64,000 nt of DNA from Acidobacteriota bacterium (lineage in GTDB: Bacteria > Acidobacteriota > Blastocatellia > RBC074): assembly GCA_018269055.1 (NCBI GenBank), contig JAFDVI010000012.1:219820-283819 (forward strand), read 5' to 3'. A program made the translations under genes and the position numbers. Under the pieces are notes generated by a model. That model had not been told where the DNA came from, searched no databases, and saw only the letters and a list, made by a program, of their open reading frames with translations. Shown here piece after piece: positions 45,270-53,819 of the stretch (its first letter is position 1; each line of letters starts with the position of its first letter).

Positions 45270-46208
45270 ATGCCAAGCTGGCAAGCACGATTATTTTCAG
45301 CATTCACGCGATTGACGATCAAACGCGGGGCCAGAAAGAAAGCGACGGACGAAGCAGCGCGCGCGAAACTCATCCGTAAACTGTTCGAACCGCCGGATTT
45401 TCTTCGCCCGAAACCGCCCGCAGAAGTTCGCGTTCAACCTGTCACGGACTGGGGCGTTCATGGCGAATGGCTGGACAGCGGGCCAACTGATCGCACGATT
45501 TATTACCTGCACGGCGGCGGATATGTTGCGTGCTCTCCGCGAACGCACCGCGCGTTCACGGCCAATCTGGCGCTGGCGGCAAATGCCAAGGTCCTTTCAT
45601 TGGATTATCGCCTGGCGCCGGAAAACAAATTTCCGGCTGCCGTCGAAGACGCCGTCAGCGGATACCGATTGCTCCTGGAACGCGAACGACCGGAACGCAT
45701 TGTCATCGGCGGAGATTCGGCCGGCGGTGGTTTGGCGGTGGCTACGTTGATTGCGTTGCGGGAACGCGGGCTGGCCATGCCGGCGGGCGCGTTTCTGCTT
45801 TCACCGTGGACGGACTTGGCAGCCACCGGCGATTCGATTGTAACCAATGAACAAACTGATCCAATGTTGTCAGGCAAACTGGCATCCCGGTTGGCGGCGC
45901 TCTATTACGGCGAAGCGTCACCAACGGACCCGCTGGCGTCTCCCTTATATGGTGATTTACGCGGGTTGCCGCCACTGCTGATTTACGTCAGTGACACTGA
46001 AATTCTGCTGGATGATTCCAAACGATTGGCCGAACGCGCACGGCAACAAGGCGTCAAGGTTGACCTTCACATTTGGAGCGGACTTCCGCATGTCTGGCCG
46101 ATTTTCGTCGCTTTCGGAATTCCCGAATCGAAAATCGTGCTCGGCGAAATTGCCGAGTTCGTCAAACAACAAACTTCTATGCTGCGGAAACGTGAAACCG
46201 CGGCGTAG
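45270..46208 (+). CDS. Alpha/beta-hydrolase (HSL family esterase)
   Basis: The 312-residue protein has the hormone-sensitive-lipase motif HGGGYVACS (about 75-83) for the oxyanion hole, the nucleophile GDSAGGG (about 145-151), and the acid and His in ETD-like ILLDD and LPHVWPIF regions. HSL-family esterases cleave short acyl esters. ATG at 45270 with GGAG (45257-45260) upstream is preferred to the TTG start at 45255. It is tightly linked to the SDR upstream. Confidence 0.87.
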   Translation: MPSWQARLFSAFTRLTIKRGARKKATDEAARAKLIRKLFEPPDFLRPKPPAEVRVQPVTDWGVHGEWLDSGPTDRTIYYLHGGGYVACSPRTHRAFTANLALAANAKVLSLDYRLAPENKFPAAVEDAVSGYRLLLERERPERIVIGGDSAGGGLAVATLIALRERGLAMPAGAFLLSPWTDLAATGDSIVTNEQTDPMLSGKLASRLAALYYGEASPTDPLASPLYGDLRGLPPLLIYVSDTEILLDDSKRLAERARQQGVKVDLHIWSGLPHVWPIFVAFGIPESKIVLGEIAEFVKQQTSMLRKRETAA

Positions 46209-46307
46209 AAAAAACCAGGTTCGAGCGGATCAAACAGGAAGGTCCCTCGGTCTTTACGTTCCGCCAAATCCTGTGGAGCCTGTCGAAACATTCTTACTGC
46301 CAAAATT

Positions 46308-47657
46308 ATGAGCGATCCTACCAATCAACTCGTAGTCGTCATCGGCGCAGGCCCGGCTGGAGTTTACGGCGTGCGCAAACTGGCCGAAGCCGGCCACGAA
46401 GTCATCATTCTCAACCGAGACATCAAACCCGGCGGTTTGGTCGAATATGGAATTTACTTCAACAAACACAAATTGAAAGAAGGCGTGCGGAAACAGTTCC
46501 GAACGATCTTGGCTGACCCGCGCATCCATTACGTCGGCCACGTAAAAGTCGGCCAGCAGGCCGATCTGACGTTGGAAGAAGTCCGCGACTTATTGAAACC
46601 TTCCGCCATCGTCGTCGCCGCTGGCGCGCAAGGCACGAAAGCCCTGGGCATTCCGGGCGATAATGCCATCGGCGTCTATCACGCCAAAGACCTGGTGTAT
46701 CACTTCAATGGGTTGCCGGAATTCACCAAACGTGATTTTCAAATGGGCGACCGCGTTGCCATTATCGGCGTCGGCAACGTGATGGTGGACATCGCACACT
46801 GGCTGGTTCACGAAAAGAAAGTTGGCGAAATCATCGCCGTCGCGCGCCGCGGCCCGGCGCAGCGAGCCTACACGGATGTTGAAATCCAGGCCGTTGCCGC
46901 CAATATGAATTTGGCAGAGTTTGATGCGGAACTGGAACGCGTTCGCCCGCGACTTGAAGCTGTCGGCGAAAACCTGGAAACCATCCGCAAAGACCTGACC
47001 AAACATTGCGGCGTAAAGGCCAAAGAAGGCGAGAGTCCCAGCAAAATGTCTTTTCGATTCCTGAGTTCGCCGACCGAAGTCGTCGTCGAAAATGGCAGAG
47101 TCAAGGCGTTGCGCGTCGAAGACACGCAACTGGTGCAACGCGGAGAATCGCTTTCGGCCAAAGGCCTTGGCTCGCATTTCGATATCGAATGCGATTCGGT
47201 CGTTTTCGCCATTGGCGATAAAGTGGACGAAACGCTGGGACTTCCCTGCACCGGCACGGAATACATTCGCAATCCGAATCCCGATATGGAAAATCCCGGC
47301 GACGAAGCCTATCAGGTCTTCGATCCGGCAACCGGGCAGGTTTGCGATGGATTGTTCGTCATTGGTTGGTCGCGGCAAGCTTCAGACGGCGTCGTCGGCA
47401 AAGCCAAACAGGATGGCGAACGCGGCATAGCCGTCGTTAATCGTTACCTGACAAAGGCCGAAGCAGGCACGGCGGAAGGCTGGCAAGATCGCCTGACCAA
47501 ATTCCGGCAGCTTCTGGCTAAGCGCGGCGTGCGAACGATTGATTACGCCGATGTACAAAAACTGGAAGCCGTCGAACGTGAGAGAGCGCAGGAACTCGGC
47601 GTAGAGTTTTTCAAATACAAAACCGACGAAGACATGCTGGTGGCAATTGATCGTTAG
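46308..47657 (+). CDS. Adrenodoxin-reductase-like FAD/NAD(P) oxidoreductase
   Basis: The 449-residue protein has two Rossmann motifs: VVVIGAGPAGVYGVRKLAEA (FAD site) and VAIIGVGNVMVDIAHWL (NADP site), the arrangement of adrenodoxin/ferredoxin-NADP reductase of the FprA type. A C-terminal GLFVIGWSRQASDGVVG segment holds the FAD-binding region. Such enzymes move electrons between NAD(P)H and ferredoxins or flavodoxins. No ferredoxin gene is adjacent. ATG 46308 is used; upstream there is no strong SD. Its size agrees with the family (about 450-460). Confidence 0.87.
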   Translation: MSDPTNQLVVVIGAGPAGVYGVRKLAEAGHEVIILNRDIKPGGLVEYGIYFNKHKLKEGVRKQFRTILADPRIHYVGHVKVGQQADLTLEEVRDLLKPSAIVVAAGAQGTKALGIPGDNAIGVYHAKDLVYHFNGLPEFTKRDFQMGDRVAIIGVGNVMVDIAHWLVHEKKVGEIIAVARRGPAQRAYTDVEIQAVAANMNLAEFDAELERVRPRLEAVGENLETIRKDLTKHCGVKAKEGESPSKMSFRFLSSPTEVVVENGRVKALRVEDTQLVQRGESLSAKGLGSHFDIECDSVVFAIGDKVDETLGLPCTGTEYIRNPNPDMENPGDEAYQVFDPATGQVCDGLFVIGWSRQASDGVVGKAKQDGERGIAVVNRYLTKAEAGTAEGWQDRLTKFRQLLAKRGVRTIDYADVQKLEAVERERAQELGVEFFKYKTDEDMLVAIDR

Positions 47658-47700
47658 CCGGAGCGCTGACCTCCCCGTCCGCCAATTCTGAAGACGCACG

Positions 47701-48372
47701 ATGAACCTACAAGAATCGAACGCTGTAATTCGCTTCTTGCTGCTGGCAATGCTGCTAGGCCTGGTGACAGGTTGCCGCAGCGTTGCTCTTTCCAGCCGTG
47801 CGGTTGAATTGCCTAACCGCCAGTTGCAAGCTGCGATGCAGGCCGCCGCGAACGCAACGCCACTGGAAAAACTGAATGCTTCGGCCATCGAGCAGACGAC
47901 ATACACCAAAAGTTACGATCCCTCTTACGTCAAACTGGATTATCCCAACGGCGACGTTCCCAAAGAAACCGGCGTTTGCGCTGACGTTATCGTCCGGGGA
48001 TTTCGCAGCACCGGGATTGATCTCCAAAAAGAAGTCCATGAAGACATGACGCGCAGCTTTGCCAAGTATCCGAAGAAGTGGAACGCACGAAAACCGGATA
48101 GCAACATTGACCATCGTCGTGTGCCGAACCTGATGACCTGGTTCAATCGGAAGGGCAAAGAGTTGCCGATCACCAAAACCGACAAAGATTATCTGCCGGG
48201 TGATGTCGTCGCCTGGGAACTTGGAAGCGGGCTGACGCACATCGGTTTGGTCAGTAAAATCAAAATCGAGGGCGCGGAACGGTACGCCATCGTTCACAAC
48301 ATTGGCGCAGGCGCTCGGCTGGAAGACGTATTGTTCCAATGGAAAATCATCGGGCACTACCGATACTTTTGA
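47701..48372 (+). CDS. DUF1287 lipoprotein (NlpC/P60-like)
   Basis: The 223-residue protein has a lipoprotein signal: hydrophobic stretch RFLLLAMLLGLVTGC with Cys25 as lipobox. The mature part has the DUF1287 pattern: YVKLDYPNGDVPKETGVCAD (catalytic-type Cys about 92), then DYLPGDVVAWELGSGLTHIG and IVHNIGAGARLED. The fold is of the NlpC/P60 cysteine peptidase type, so a cell-wall or peptide substrate is possible. It is followed by a SET-domain gene in the same direction. Confidence 0.78.
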   Translation: MNLQESNAVIRFLLLAMLLGLVTGCRSVALSSRAVELPNRQLQAAMQAAANATPLEKLNASAIEQTTYTKSYDPSYVKLDYPNGDVPKETGVCADVIVRGFRSTGIDLQKEVHEDMTRSFAKYPKKWNARKPDSNIDHRRVPNLMTWFNRKGKELPITKTDKDYLPGDVVAWELGSGLTHIGLVSKIKIEGAERYAIVHNIGAGARLEDVLFQWKIIGHYRYF

Positions 48373-48389
48373 GATGTCAAATACCTTTT

Positions 48390-48812
48390 ATGACTAGCAA
48401 AATCGTGCCGGTTGACGGCCTTGAAGCAAAACCATCCAACATTGACGGCAGAGGCTGTTTTGCCACCGTCGCATTCAAAAAAGGCTGCAAGATTGCCGAA
48501 TTTATTGGCGAACGGATTTCTCGTGCTGAAACCGCCCGTCGGTTGAAGGGCAAACGTCGGATTCGCATCTGCGGCGTGGATTCATACTGGGCGATTGACA
48601 GTTCGGTGGGCGGCAACGCCACGCAGTTCGTCAATCATTCCTGCCAACCCAACTCCCGACTGTCACAGATTCGCGGCCATCTGATCTTTTTCGCGCTGCG
48701 CGACATCGAACCCGGCGAAGAAATCCTGCTCGATTACGAAGAGTCGTATCACGATGACAGCAAACGCTGCCGTTGTGGCGCGCCAAATTGCCGAGGCCGA
48801 ATCAACAAATAA
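48390..48812 (+). CDS. Bacterial SET-domain protein
   Basis: The 140-residue protein is a minimal SET domain: NIDGRGCFATVAFKKGCKIA (about 17-36), FVNHSCQPNSRLS with the NHSC SAM-binding motif and a catalytic-type Tyr region (LLDYEESYHDD), then a post-SET zinc cluster CRCGAPNCRGRI. SET proteins methylate lysines on proteins; in bacteria the targets are mostly unknown. Length is close to the family minimum. It is found next to the DUF1287 lipoprotein gene and has no SD, so coupling with that gene is possible. ATG 48390 is used because it matches the domain start. Confidence 0.83.
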   Translation: MTSKIVPVDGLEAKPSNIDGRGCFATVAFKKGCKIAEFIGERISRAETARRLKGKRRIRICGVDSYWAIDSSVGGNATQFVNHSCQPNSRLSQIRGHLIFFALRDIEPGEEILLDYEESYHDDSKRCRCGAPNCRGRINK

Positions 48813-48831
48813 CGTCTAGAAAAAAAAGATA

Positions 48832-48906
48832 GACAGGATTCACGGGATTCAACAGGATTGGTTTTCACCTTCCGGGTAAATCTTGTTGAATCCTGTAAAT
48901 CCTGTC
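48832..48906. repeat. Long hairpin after the SET gene
   Basis: Arms 48832-48859 and 48879-48906 (starting GACAGGATTCACGGGATT) are inverted with 25 of 28 bases matching and a 19-base loop. The motif (acaggattcaacaggatt) is of the dispersed REP type. It also may act as a bidirectional terminator: an A-run lies on the left and AAAAAATTTTT on the right. Confidence 0.7.
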
Positions 48907-48942
48907 AAAAAATTTTTGCTCTGGTTTAGAATTCTGCACGTT

Positions 48943-49719
48943 ATGGAAAATCTGCAATCTTACTTCCCCGTCCTTGGCGAACTGAGTTTGAAGGCAGGCG
49001 CGATTGCCCGGCGTCATTACAACGCGCAAGTCGAATTCGAGCGTAAATCCGACGATTCCCCCGTCACCAAGGCCGACCGCGAAATCGAAACTTTCCTGCG
49101 CCAATCGCTGGAAAAACAGTTCCCTGAGCATTCGATTCTGGGCGAAGAATTTGGCGAAACGAAAAAATCGGGCGCGCATCGCTGGATTCTTGACCCGATT
49201 GATGGGACGAAATCCTTTGTTCTGCGCACGCCGCTGTTCGGCATCATGATCGCGCTGGAACGTGACGGCGTGCCGGTGCTGGGTTCAATCTACTTTCCGA
49301 TTCAGGAACATTGGCTGATTGGTTCGGCGGAAACCGGCACGTTTTTGAATGGCAAACCCTGCTCGGTGTCGAAAACCACAGAGCTTTCCGAAGCGACGAT
49401 GATTCTGACCAATCCGCGTGAATTTTATTCAGAAAAACACGGCGAGAAATTGCAGCGGCTGGCAAAGCGCGTTCGATTGGTCAGAGGCTTCGGCGATTGT
49501 TACGGCTACTACCTGGTGGCAACTGGTCTGGCGGATTTGATGGTCGAACCCGGCCAGTTGAAATATCACGACGTAGCTCCGCTGGTTCCCATTCTGCAAG
49601 GCGCGGGCGGCGTATTCACGGATTTAAGCGGCAAGGTAGATTTGCTCAACGGCCAGGGATTGGCGACGAACCCACAACTTCACGAACAGATTCTGCAATT
49701 GCTCAATGCGGAAGGATGA
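48943..49719 (+). CDS. hisN: Histidinol-phosphatase-like IMPase-family protein
   Basis: The 258-residue protein has IMPase-family metal sites: GEEFGE (about 67-72), ILDPIDGTKSFVLRTP (about 82-97) and a C-terminal YHDVAPLVPILQGAGG. The segment DGTKSF (rather than DGTTNF) and the short SGLPLFG-like RTPLFGIMIAL are marks of the HisN branch, which dephosphorylates L-histidinol phosphate. No histidine genes are near, so inositol or another phosphate remains possible. ATG 48943 follows a 36-base gap from the hairpin. DUF488 follows after five bases. Confidence 0.75.
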   Translation: MENLQSYFPVLGELSLKAGAIARRHYNAQVEFERKSDDSPVTKADREIETFLRQSLEKQFPEHSILGEEFGETKKSGAHRWILDPIDGTKSFVLRTPLFGIMIALERDGVPVLGSIYFPIQEHWLIGSAETGTFLNGKPCSVSKTTELSEATMILTNPREFYSEKHGEKLQRLAKRVRLVRGFGDCYGYYLVATGLADLMVEPGQLKYHDVAPLVPILQGAGGVFTDLSGKVDLLNGQGLATNPQLHEQILQLLNAEG

Positions 49720-49723
49720 AGCA

Positions 49724-50068
49724 ATGATCAAACTGAAGCGGATTTATGAAGCGCCCAGCGATGACGACGGCAAACGCATTCTGGTCGAGCGATTGTGGCC
49801 GCGCGGCATCAGCAAGGAAAAGGCCAAGCTGGATGAATGGGTGAAAGAAATTGCTCCGAGTCAGGAATTGCGCCAGTGGTTCAAACACGATCCGGCCAAG
49901 TGGGAAGAGTTTCAGAAGCGGTATCGAAAAGAGCTGGATCAAAACCAGGAACTGGTGAAGGAACTCAAGCGAAAGGTCAAAGGCAAAACCGTCACATTCG
50001 TTTACGCCGCCAGCGACGAAGATCGCAACAGCGCGTTGTTGCTGAAAAAATATCTTTCCAAACGGTAG
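49724..50068 (+). CDS. DUF488 family protein
   Basis: The 114-residue protein starts MIKLKRIYEAP and carries the DUF488 motifs RILVERLWPRGISKEKAKLD (about 18-37), EWVKEIAPSQELRQWF (about 38-53) and TFVYAASDEDRNSALLL. DUF488 proteins are small, cytoplasmic and of unknown function, with a rhodanese-like or nucleic-acid binding suspicion only. ATG 49724 is preferred over 49706 because AAGG precedes it at the usual distance. It immediately follows the HisN-like gene and probably belongs to the same transcript. Confidence 0.83.
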   Translation: MIKLKRIYEAPSDDDGKRILVERLWPRGISKEKAKLDEWVKEIAPSQELRQWFKHDPAKWEEFQKRYRKELDQNQELVKELKRKVKGKTVTFVYAASDEDRNSALLLKKYLSKR

Positions 50069-50075
50069 GCAGCCG

Positions 50076-50807
50076 CTACGGTAATTCACGAACGCGAATA
50101 TTTTTGAATTCAATCGGCGAGCCTTCGGATTCCATGCACAAATACCCCGTGCGAGGTTCCGCGCCGTTGCCACCCGAAACTTCTTCGCCGTTCACCCACA
50201 ACCGGATTTCACCATTGATGGCGCGAACGTAATAGTGATTCCATTCGCCAACGCCTTTGCTCAAATTTTTGCGCGGAAAACTGCGCGAACCATTTGGCGA
50301 CAGCGGCGGAAACGGGTTCAGTTTGGAATTCCCGACGGCAAAGATGTCGCCGTTGGTCGTGAACCAGTCGCCTTTTTTGCCTGAAGATTTCTCGTACTGC
50401 TCTCTGTACCCGTGATCCAGAATCTGCACCTCGATGCCCCATTTTGGCAGCGTGTCGGATTTCAAATCGGTCAGAGCTTGGTCCGGAACCCAAACGAAGG
50501 TTCCGGAATTTCCTGCTGACCGTAAATGCCGCCATTCCAGCATATATTCAAAGTTGGTGAATTTCTGTTTGGTGCGCAGTACGCCAATGGGTTTGCCGGT
50601 ACAGGCGAGCAAACCGTCTTTCCAGCTCCAGGTGTCGGGGTAACAGTTGACGTTGGTAAAATCGGCTTCGCCCAAGGCGCGCCAGCCGGGTTGCGTGGAA
50701 TCCATAAAGGCTTTCGGCGTTTGGCGCTCCTGTCCTGAACTGTGAGACAGGTATATCGCCGACAACAGAAAAGCTCCGATCAAACTCAAAACTTTGGCGT
50801 CTTTCAA
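50076..50807 (-). CDS. DUF1080 (3-keto-disaccharide hydrolase-type) secreted protein
   Basis: The 243-residue protein has a signal peptide (about 1-25) and the DUF1080 concanavalin-like pattern: WSWKDGLLACTGKPIGVLRT (about 60-79), FEYMLEWRHLRSAGNSGTFV (about 85-104) and YLCMESEGSPIEFKNIRVREL at the C terminus. DUF1080 proteins cleave 3-keto glycosides or act on sugars in the periplasm. TTG start at 50805-50807 has AAGGAGG upstream. It is divergent to the VKOR gene (50874), with the promoters in the 66-base gap. Confidence 0.85.
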   Translation of the reverse strand: MKDAKVLSLIGAFLLSAIYLSHSSGQERQTPKAFMDSTQPGWRALGEADFTNVNCYPDTWSWKDGLLACTGKPIGVLRTKQKFTNFEYMLEWRHLRSAGNSGTFVWVPDQALTDLKSDTLPKWGIEVQILDHGYREQYEKSSGKKGDWFTTNGDIFAVGNSKLNPFPPLSPNGSRSFPRKNLSKGVGEWNHYYVRAINGEIRLWVNGEEVSGGNGAEPRTGYLCMESEGSPIEFKNIRVRELP

Positions 50808-50873
50808 AATCGCCTCCTTGGCAAAAATTCACGGGCATTGAGGCTACCCAGTTTCAATGCTAAAAACCGATGT

Positions 50874-51338
50874 ATGGAAAATGCAAAACTCTCCCTGTGG
50901 CGTCGCCCTGCATTGATTTACGGATTGGCGATGCTGTTATCGCTTGTTGGCTTGCTGGATTCAATTTACCTGACGGTGCAGCATTTGGCGGGCAAAAGCG
51001 TCAAATGCACAGTCACGGACGGATGTTCCAAAGTGCTCAGCAGTTCTTACGCGACCGTTGCCGGAATGCCGACCGCCTCATTCGGCGCGATGGCTTATTT
51101 TACCGCGTTCAGTTTGGCGACGCTGGCGGCGTTCGGCTCCCAGCAGGCGCGCACCTGGCTGGCGGTTTTGATTGTGCCGATGATTCTGACCACGTGCTGG
51201 CTGTTTTATCTGCAAGCATTTGTGTTGCACGCTTTCTGCGAATTCTGCCTGCTGTCGGCCACGATGAGTTCGCTGCTCACGCTGCTGGCGTTTTTAGGGT
51301 GGCGATCCCAAACTGATCGCCTCCATTCATCCGACTGA
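50874..51338 (+). CDS. Vitamin K epoxide reductase (VKOR) family protein
   Basis: The 154-residue membrane protein has four hydrophobic segments and the VKOR cysteine pattern: TVTDGCSKVLSSSYA (loop cysteine), with Cys-x-x-Cys near the end (FCEFCLLSA). VKOR proteins re-oxidise DsbA in bacteria by passing electrons to quinone. A DsbA-like gene converges on it (51345-52010), which supports this pairing. ATG 50874 is used; the longer frame overlaps the DUF1080 gene region and has no ribosome-binding site. Confidence 0.87.
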   Translation: MENAKLSLWRRPALIYGLAMLLSLVGLLDSIYLTVQHLAGKSVKCTVTDGCSKVLSSSYATVAGMPTASFGAMAYFTAFSLATLAAFGSQQARTWLAVLIVPMILTTCWLFYLQAFVLHAFCEFCLLSATMSSLLTLLAFLGWRSQTDRLHSSD

Positions 51339-51344
51339 ACCGGT

Positions 51345-52010
51345 TTAGGATTTCGCCTTGAGCTTTTTGTTTATCTCTTCGCGCAAATAATCCAGGGTCA
51401 ATTTTTCGCTATCAACCATTTGACCATCCAAAAACAGCGTCGGCGTTCCCGTAACGCCCATCGCTTCGCCCCGCCGCATATCGTTCAGTACAACGGATTT
51501 GACTTTGGGGTCATTGATATCTTTTTCAAATTGCTCCAAATTCAATCCTAACTGTTTGGCGAAGTTCACCAGAATCGGGGCCAGACTGTCCGTTTCCCGC
51601 CAAAGGTCCTGGCTTTCATAAAGCAAGTTGTGCATTTCCCAAAACTTCCCTTGCTGTCCGGCCGCAACAGCGGCAAATGCTGCAATCGCCGCGTGCTGAT
51701 GGATTCGGGTCAACGGGAAGTGGTGAAAGACGAATTTGACTTTGGCGCCGTATTCACCCTTCAGCTTTTTCAGGTCAGGATGCAACGCGCCGCAAGGCGG
51801 ACATTGGTAATCGCCGAATTCTTCGAGCACGACCTGCCCCTTTTCAGCGTAATTTTCCGGCGTAAATTTCGGACTGGCGGCTGGATCGGGCGTGATAACC
51901 GGGGTTGCGGACGATTGCTTCGGATGCGACACGCGATACATAAACGCTCCGGCACCCACTGCTCCGGCAAAAACCACCACGATGATGGCAAACGGTAAAT
52001 AACGTTTCAT
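51345..52010 (-). CDS. DsbA-like periplasmic thiol-disulfide oxidoreductase
   Basis: The 221-residue protein has an N-terminal membrane anchor/signal (about 4-24) and a thioredoxin fold with CPPC catalytic motif (FGDYQCPPCGALHPD, about 66-80), cis-Pro loop GVTGTPTLFLDGQMV (about 189-203) and the DsbA helical insertion. It is the thioredoxin_4/DsbA family with extra N-terminal linker. It introduces disulfides in exported proteins; the convergent VKOR gene is likely its oxidising partner. The start has only a weak SD. Confidence 0.9.
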   Translation of the reverse strand: MKRYLPFAIIVVVFAGAVGAGAFMYRVSHPKQSSATPVITPDPAASPKFTPENYAEKGQVVLEEFGDYQCPPCGALHPDLKKLKGEYGAKVKFVFHHFPLTRIHQHAAIAAFAAVAAGQQGKFWEMHNLLYESQDLWRETDSLAPILVNFAKQLGLNLEQFEKDINDPKVKSVVLNDMRRGEAMGVTGTPTLFLDGQMVDSEKLTLDYLREEINKKLKAKS

Positions 52011-52232
52011 TCAGATTTTGTTCCTTCAATGCTTCTGGCAAAGTCGAAGATCGAGTCTTCGACCGTGGCCGAAGCCGTTCTTCAGTACATCTGCACATAA
52101 CTTAATACAGCTTGCCCAATTCTCAAAAGCGGCTCCACGTTTTGCCGCAAGGCTTCTGCTTGCCTTTTGAGAAACCGACTTTTACACTCTGCGCTCATTT
52201 CACCAAGACCTATCAAAATCATCGAGGCATTC
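52011..52232. promoter_or_regulatory. Divergent promoter region of dsbA-like gene and sucC
   Basis: This gap must contain both promoters. A small perfect hairpin TCGAAGA-TCGAG-TCTTCGA lies at 52044-52062. No clear regulator site or sigma-70 consensus was identified. Confidence 0.4.
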
Positions 52233-53390
52233 ATGAAGATTCACGAGTATCAAGGCAAGGAATTGCTGCGCCGGTTTGATGTCAAAGTGCCGCGCGGCGT
52301 CGTGGCGCACACCGTCGCTGAAGCCGAAGCGGCGGCCAAAGAATTGGGCTTGCCCGTCCTCGTCAAAGCGCAAATTCACGCGGGCGGCCGGGGCAAAGGC
52401 GGCGGCGTCAAATTGGCCAGAACTGCGGAAGACGTAACCAATCTGGCCGGTCAAATTCTGGGCATGAATCTGGTCACACATCAAACCGGCCCCGAAGGCC
52501 GCACGGTTCGCACGCTGCTGATCGAAGAAGGCTTGAAGATCAAACAGGAATTTTATTTGGGAATGCTGCTGGATCGCGCCGAATCCAAACTGGTCTTTAT
52601 GGCTTCGGCGGCGGGCGGAATGGACATCGAAGAAGTCGCCGCCAAAACGCCCGAAAAGATTTTGAAGGAACACATTGATCCGGCGGTCGGCATGCAAGCC
52701 TTCCAGGCGCGCAAACTGGCTTTCGGGTTGGGATTAGCGCCGGAACTGATCGGCAAAGCGACCAAATTTATGCTGGCACTTTATCGTTCGTTTGTGGAAT
52801 CGGACGCTTCCCTGCTGGAGATCAATCCTTTCCTGCTGACGGAAGACGGCGAGCTTTACGCGCTCGACGCCAAAGTGAATTTCGACGACAACGGGTTGTT
52901 CCGCCACAAAGATTTTGCCGACTGGCGCGACCTGAACGAAGAAGCGCCGCTGGAAATCGAAGCGTCAAAATTCGACCTGAACTACATCAAGCTGGACGGC
53001 AACATCGCCTGTATGGTCAACGGAGCTGGTTTGGCGATGGCGACAATGGACATCATTAAGCTGGCAGGCGGCGAACCGGCGAACTTTCTGGATGTCGGCG
53101 GCGGCGCTTCGCAGGAACGCGTCGAAAACGCTTTTCGCATTTTGCTGGCGGATGAAAACGTCAAAGCCGTGCTGGTGAATATCTTCGGCGGCATCGTGCG
53201 CTGCGATATGGTTGCGCGCGGCGTGGTCGAAGCGGCTCGCAACCTGGGCGTCAAAGTTCCCATCGTCGTCCGCCTGGAAGGCACCAATGTCGAAGAGGGC
53301 CAGCGCGTCCTGCGCGAATCCGGCCTGAACTTCCTGGTCGCCAACGGCATGAAAGACGCCGCCGAAAAAGCAGTTTCCGCTGCTGCCTGA
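52233..53390 (+). CDS. sucC: Succinyl-CoA synthetase beta subunit (ADP/GDP-forming)
   Basis: The 385-residue protein starts [20 protein letters not shown], the conserved SucC N terminus with an ATP-grasp fold. It has [18 protein letters not shown], the metal-binding acidic pair in the [20 protein letters not shown] segment, and the [20 protein letters not shown] then [11 protein letters not shown]oA-site region. The enzyme makes ATP or GTP from succinyl-CoA with SucD. ATG 52233 has GAGG upstream. No sucD follows; a terminator lies right after it. Length matches the family (about 388). Confidence 0.96.
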   Translation: MKIHEYQGKELLRRFDVKVPRGVVAHTVAEAEAAAKELGLPVLVKAQIHAGGRGKGGGVKLARTAEDVTNLAGQILGMNLVTHQTGPEGRTVRTLLIEEGLKIKQEFYLGMLLDRAESKLVFMASAAGGMDIEEVAAKTPEKILKEHIDPAVGMQAFQARKLAFGLGLAPELIGKATKFMLALYRSFVESDASLLEINPFLLTEDGELYALDAKVNFDDNGLFRHKDFADWRDLNEEAPLEIEASKFDLNYIKLDGNIACMVNGAGLAMATMDIIKLAGGEPANFLDVGGGASQERVENAFRILLADENVKAVLVNIFGGIVRCDMVARGVVEAARNLGVKVPIVVRLEGTNVEEGQRVLRESGLNFLVANGMKDAAEKAVSAAA

Positions 53391-53421
53391 CAAATAATCA
53401 AAACCTGATTCCCAAAAAAAA

Positions 53422-53460
53422 GGATCGAGTGTAAATCCCTACGCTCGATCCATTTGTCTT
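53422..53460 (+). terminator. Rho-independent terminator after sucC
   Basis: GGATCGAG (53422-53429) and CTCGATCC (53444-53451) form an 8-base stem with a G-T wobble extension; the sequence ATTTGTCTTT follows. It lies 32 bases past the sucC stop. Confidence 0.75.
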
Positions 53461-53489
53461 TCAGGACGAAAATCGAAACATTCATCGCC

Positions 53490-53609
53490 CAGACAGGAAC
53501 GATATCCTAAACACAAGCTTCATCCAGGCAGAGGCGATTTCCTGAACACATTCTTTGTCGCGTCCGAGACGACTTCCTAAACACATTCTTCGTCCCGACA
53601 GGGACGGTT
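53490..53609. repeat. Three 35-base tandem repeats plus partial fourth
   Basis: Units at 53490-53524, 53525-53559 and 53560-53594 share the pattern C-x-G-x-C-x-GA-x-G-x-CGAT/C-x-TCCT-R-AACACA-x-x-CTT. A partial fourth (53595-53609) ends in the GGGACG core. There are no unique spacers, so it is a degenerate minisatellite, not a CRISPR array. Confidence 0.65.
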
Positions 53610-53658
53610 TGAAAGTAGCGCGGCGATTCATCGCCGGGAACCATCGCACAAAGTGCAG

Positions 53659-53735
53659 AAGTCCCGTCGGGACGGCTGAACTCTGCTCCGATCAATTGTG
53701 GTGACGCACAGGATTCAGCCGTCCCTACGGGACTT
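53659..53735. repeat. Inverted repeat with GTCCCGTCGGGAC core
   Basis: AAGTCCCGTCGGGACGGCTG... (53659-53680) and TTCAGCCGTCCCTACGGGAC... (53714-53735) are inverted with 21 of 22 bases matching. It belongs to the palindromic family found around the type I restriction genes. Confidence 0.65.
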
Positions 53736-53819
53736 TCCCGAAGAACTTACTGCCTACCCAGCGATCAATCGCTGGGCTATTTTCAACTCGTCCCTACCGG
53801 GACTTTTCCAGCCATCAAG

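Larger units (their letters stand above)
53391..53819. other. Repeat-rich intergenic region between sucC and hsdS
   Basis: The 429-base gap holds the sucC terminator, a 35-base tandem repeat set (53490-53609) and an inverted repeat with GTCCC/GGGAC cores (53659-53735), and a short GCGATCAATCGC hairpin near 53761-53772. No reading frame in it looks like a real gene. The hsdS stop at 53820 is directly next to it. Confidence 0.6.

Noticed and set aside
53490..53735. Possible CRISPR array
   Set aside because: Repeats are tandem, degenerate and without unique spacers; no cas gene is in the window.
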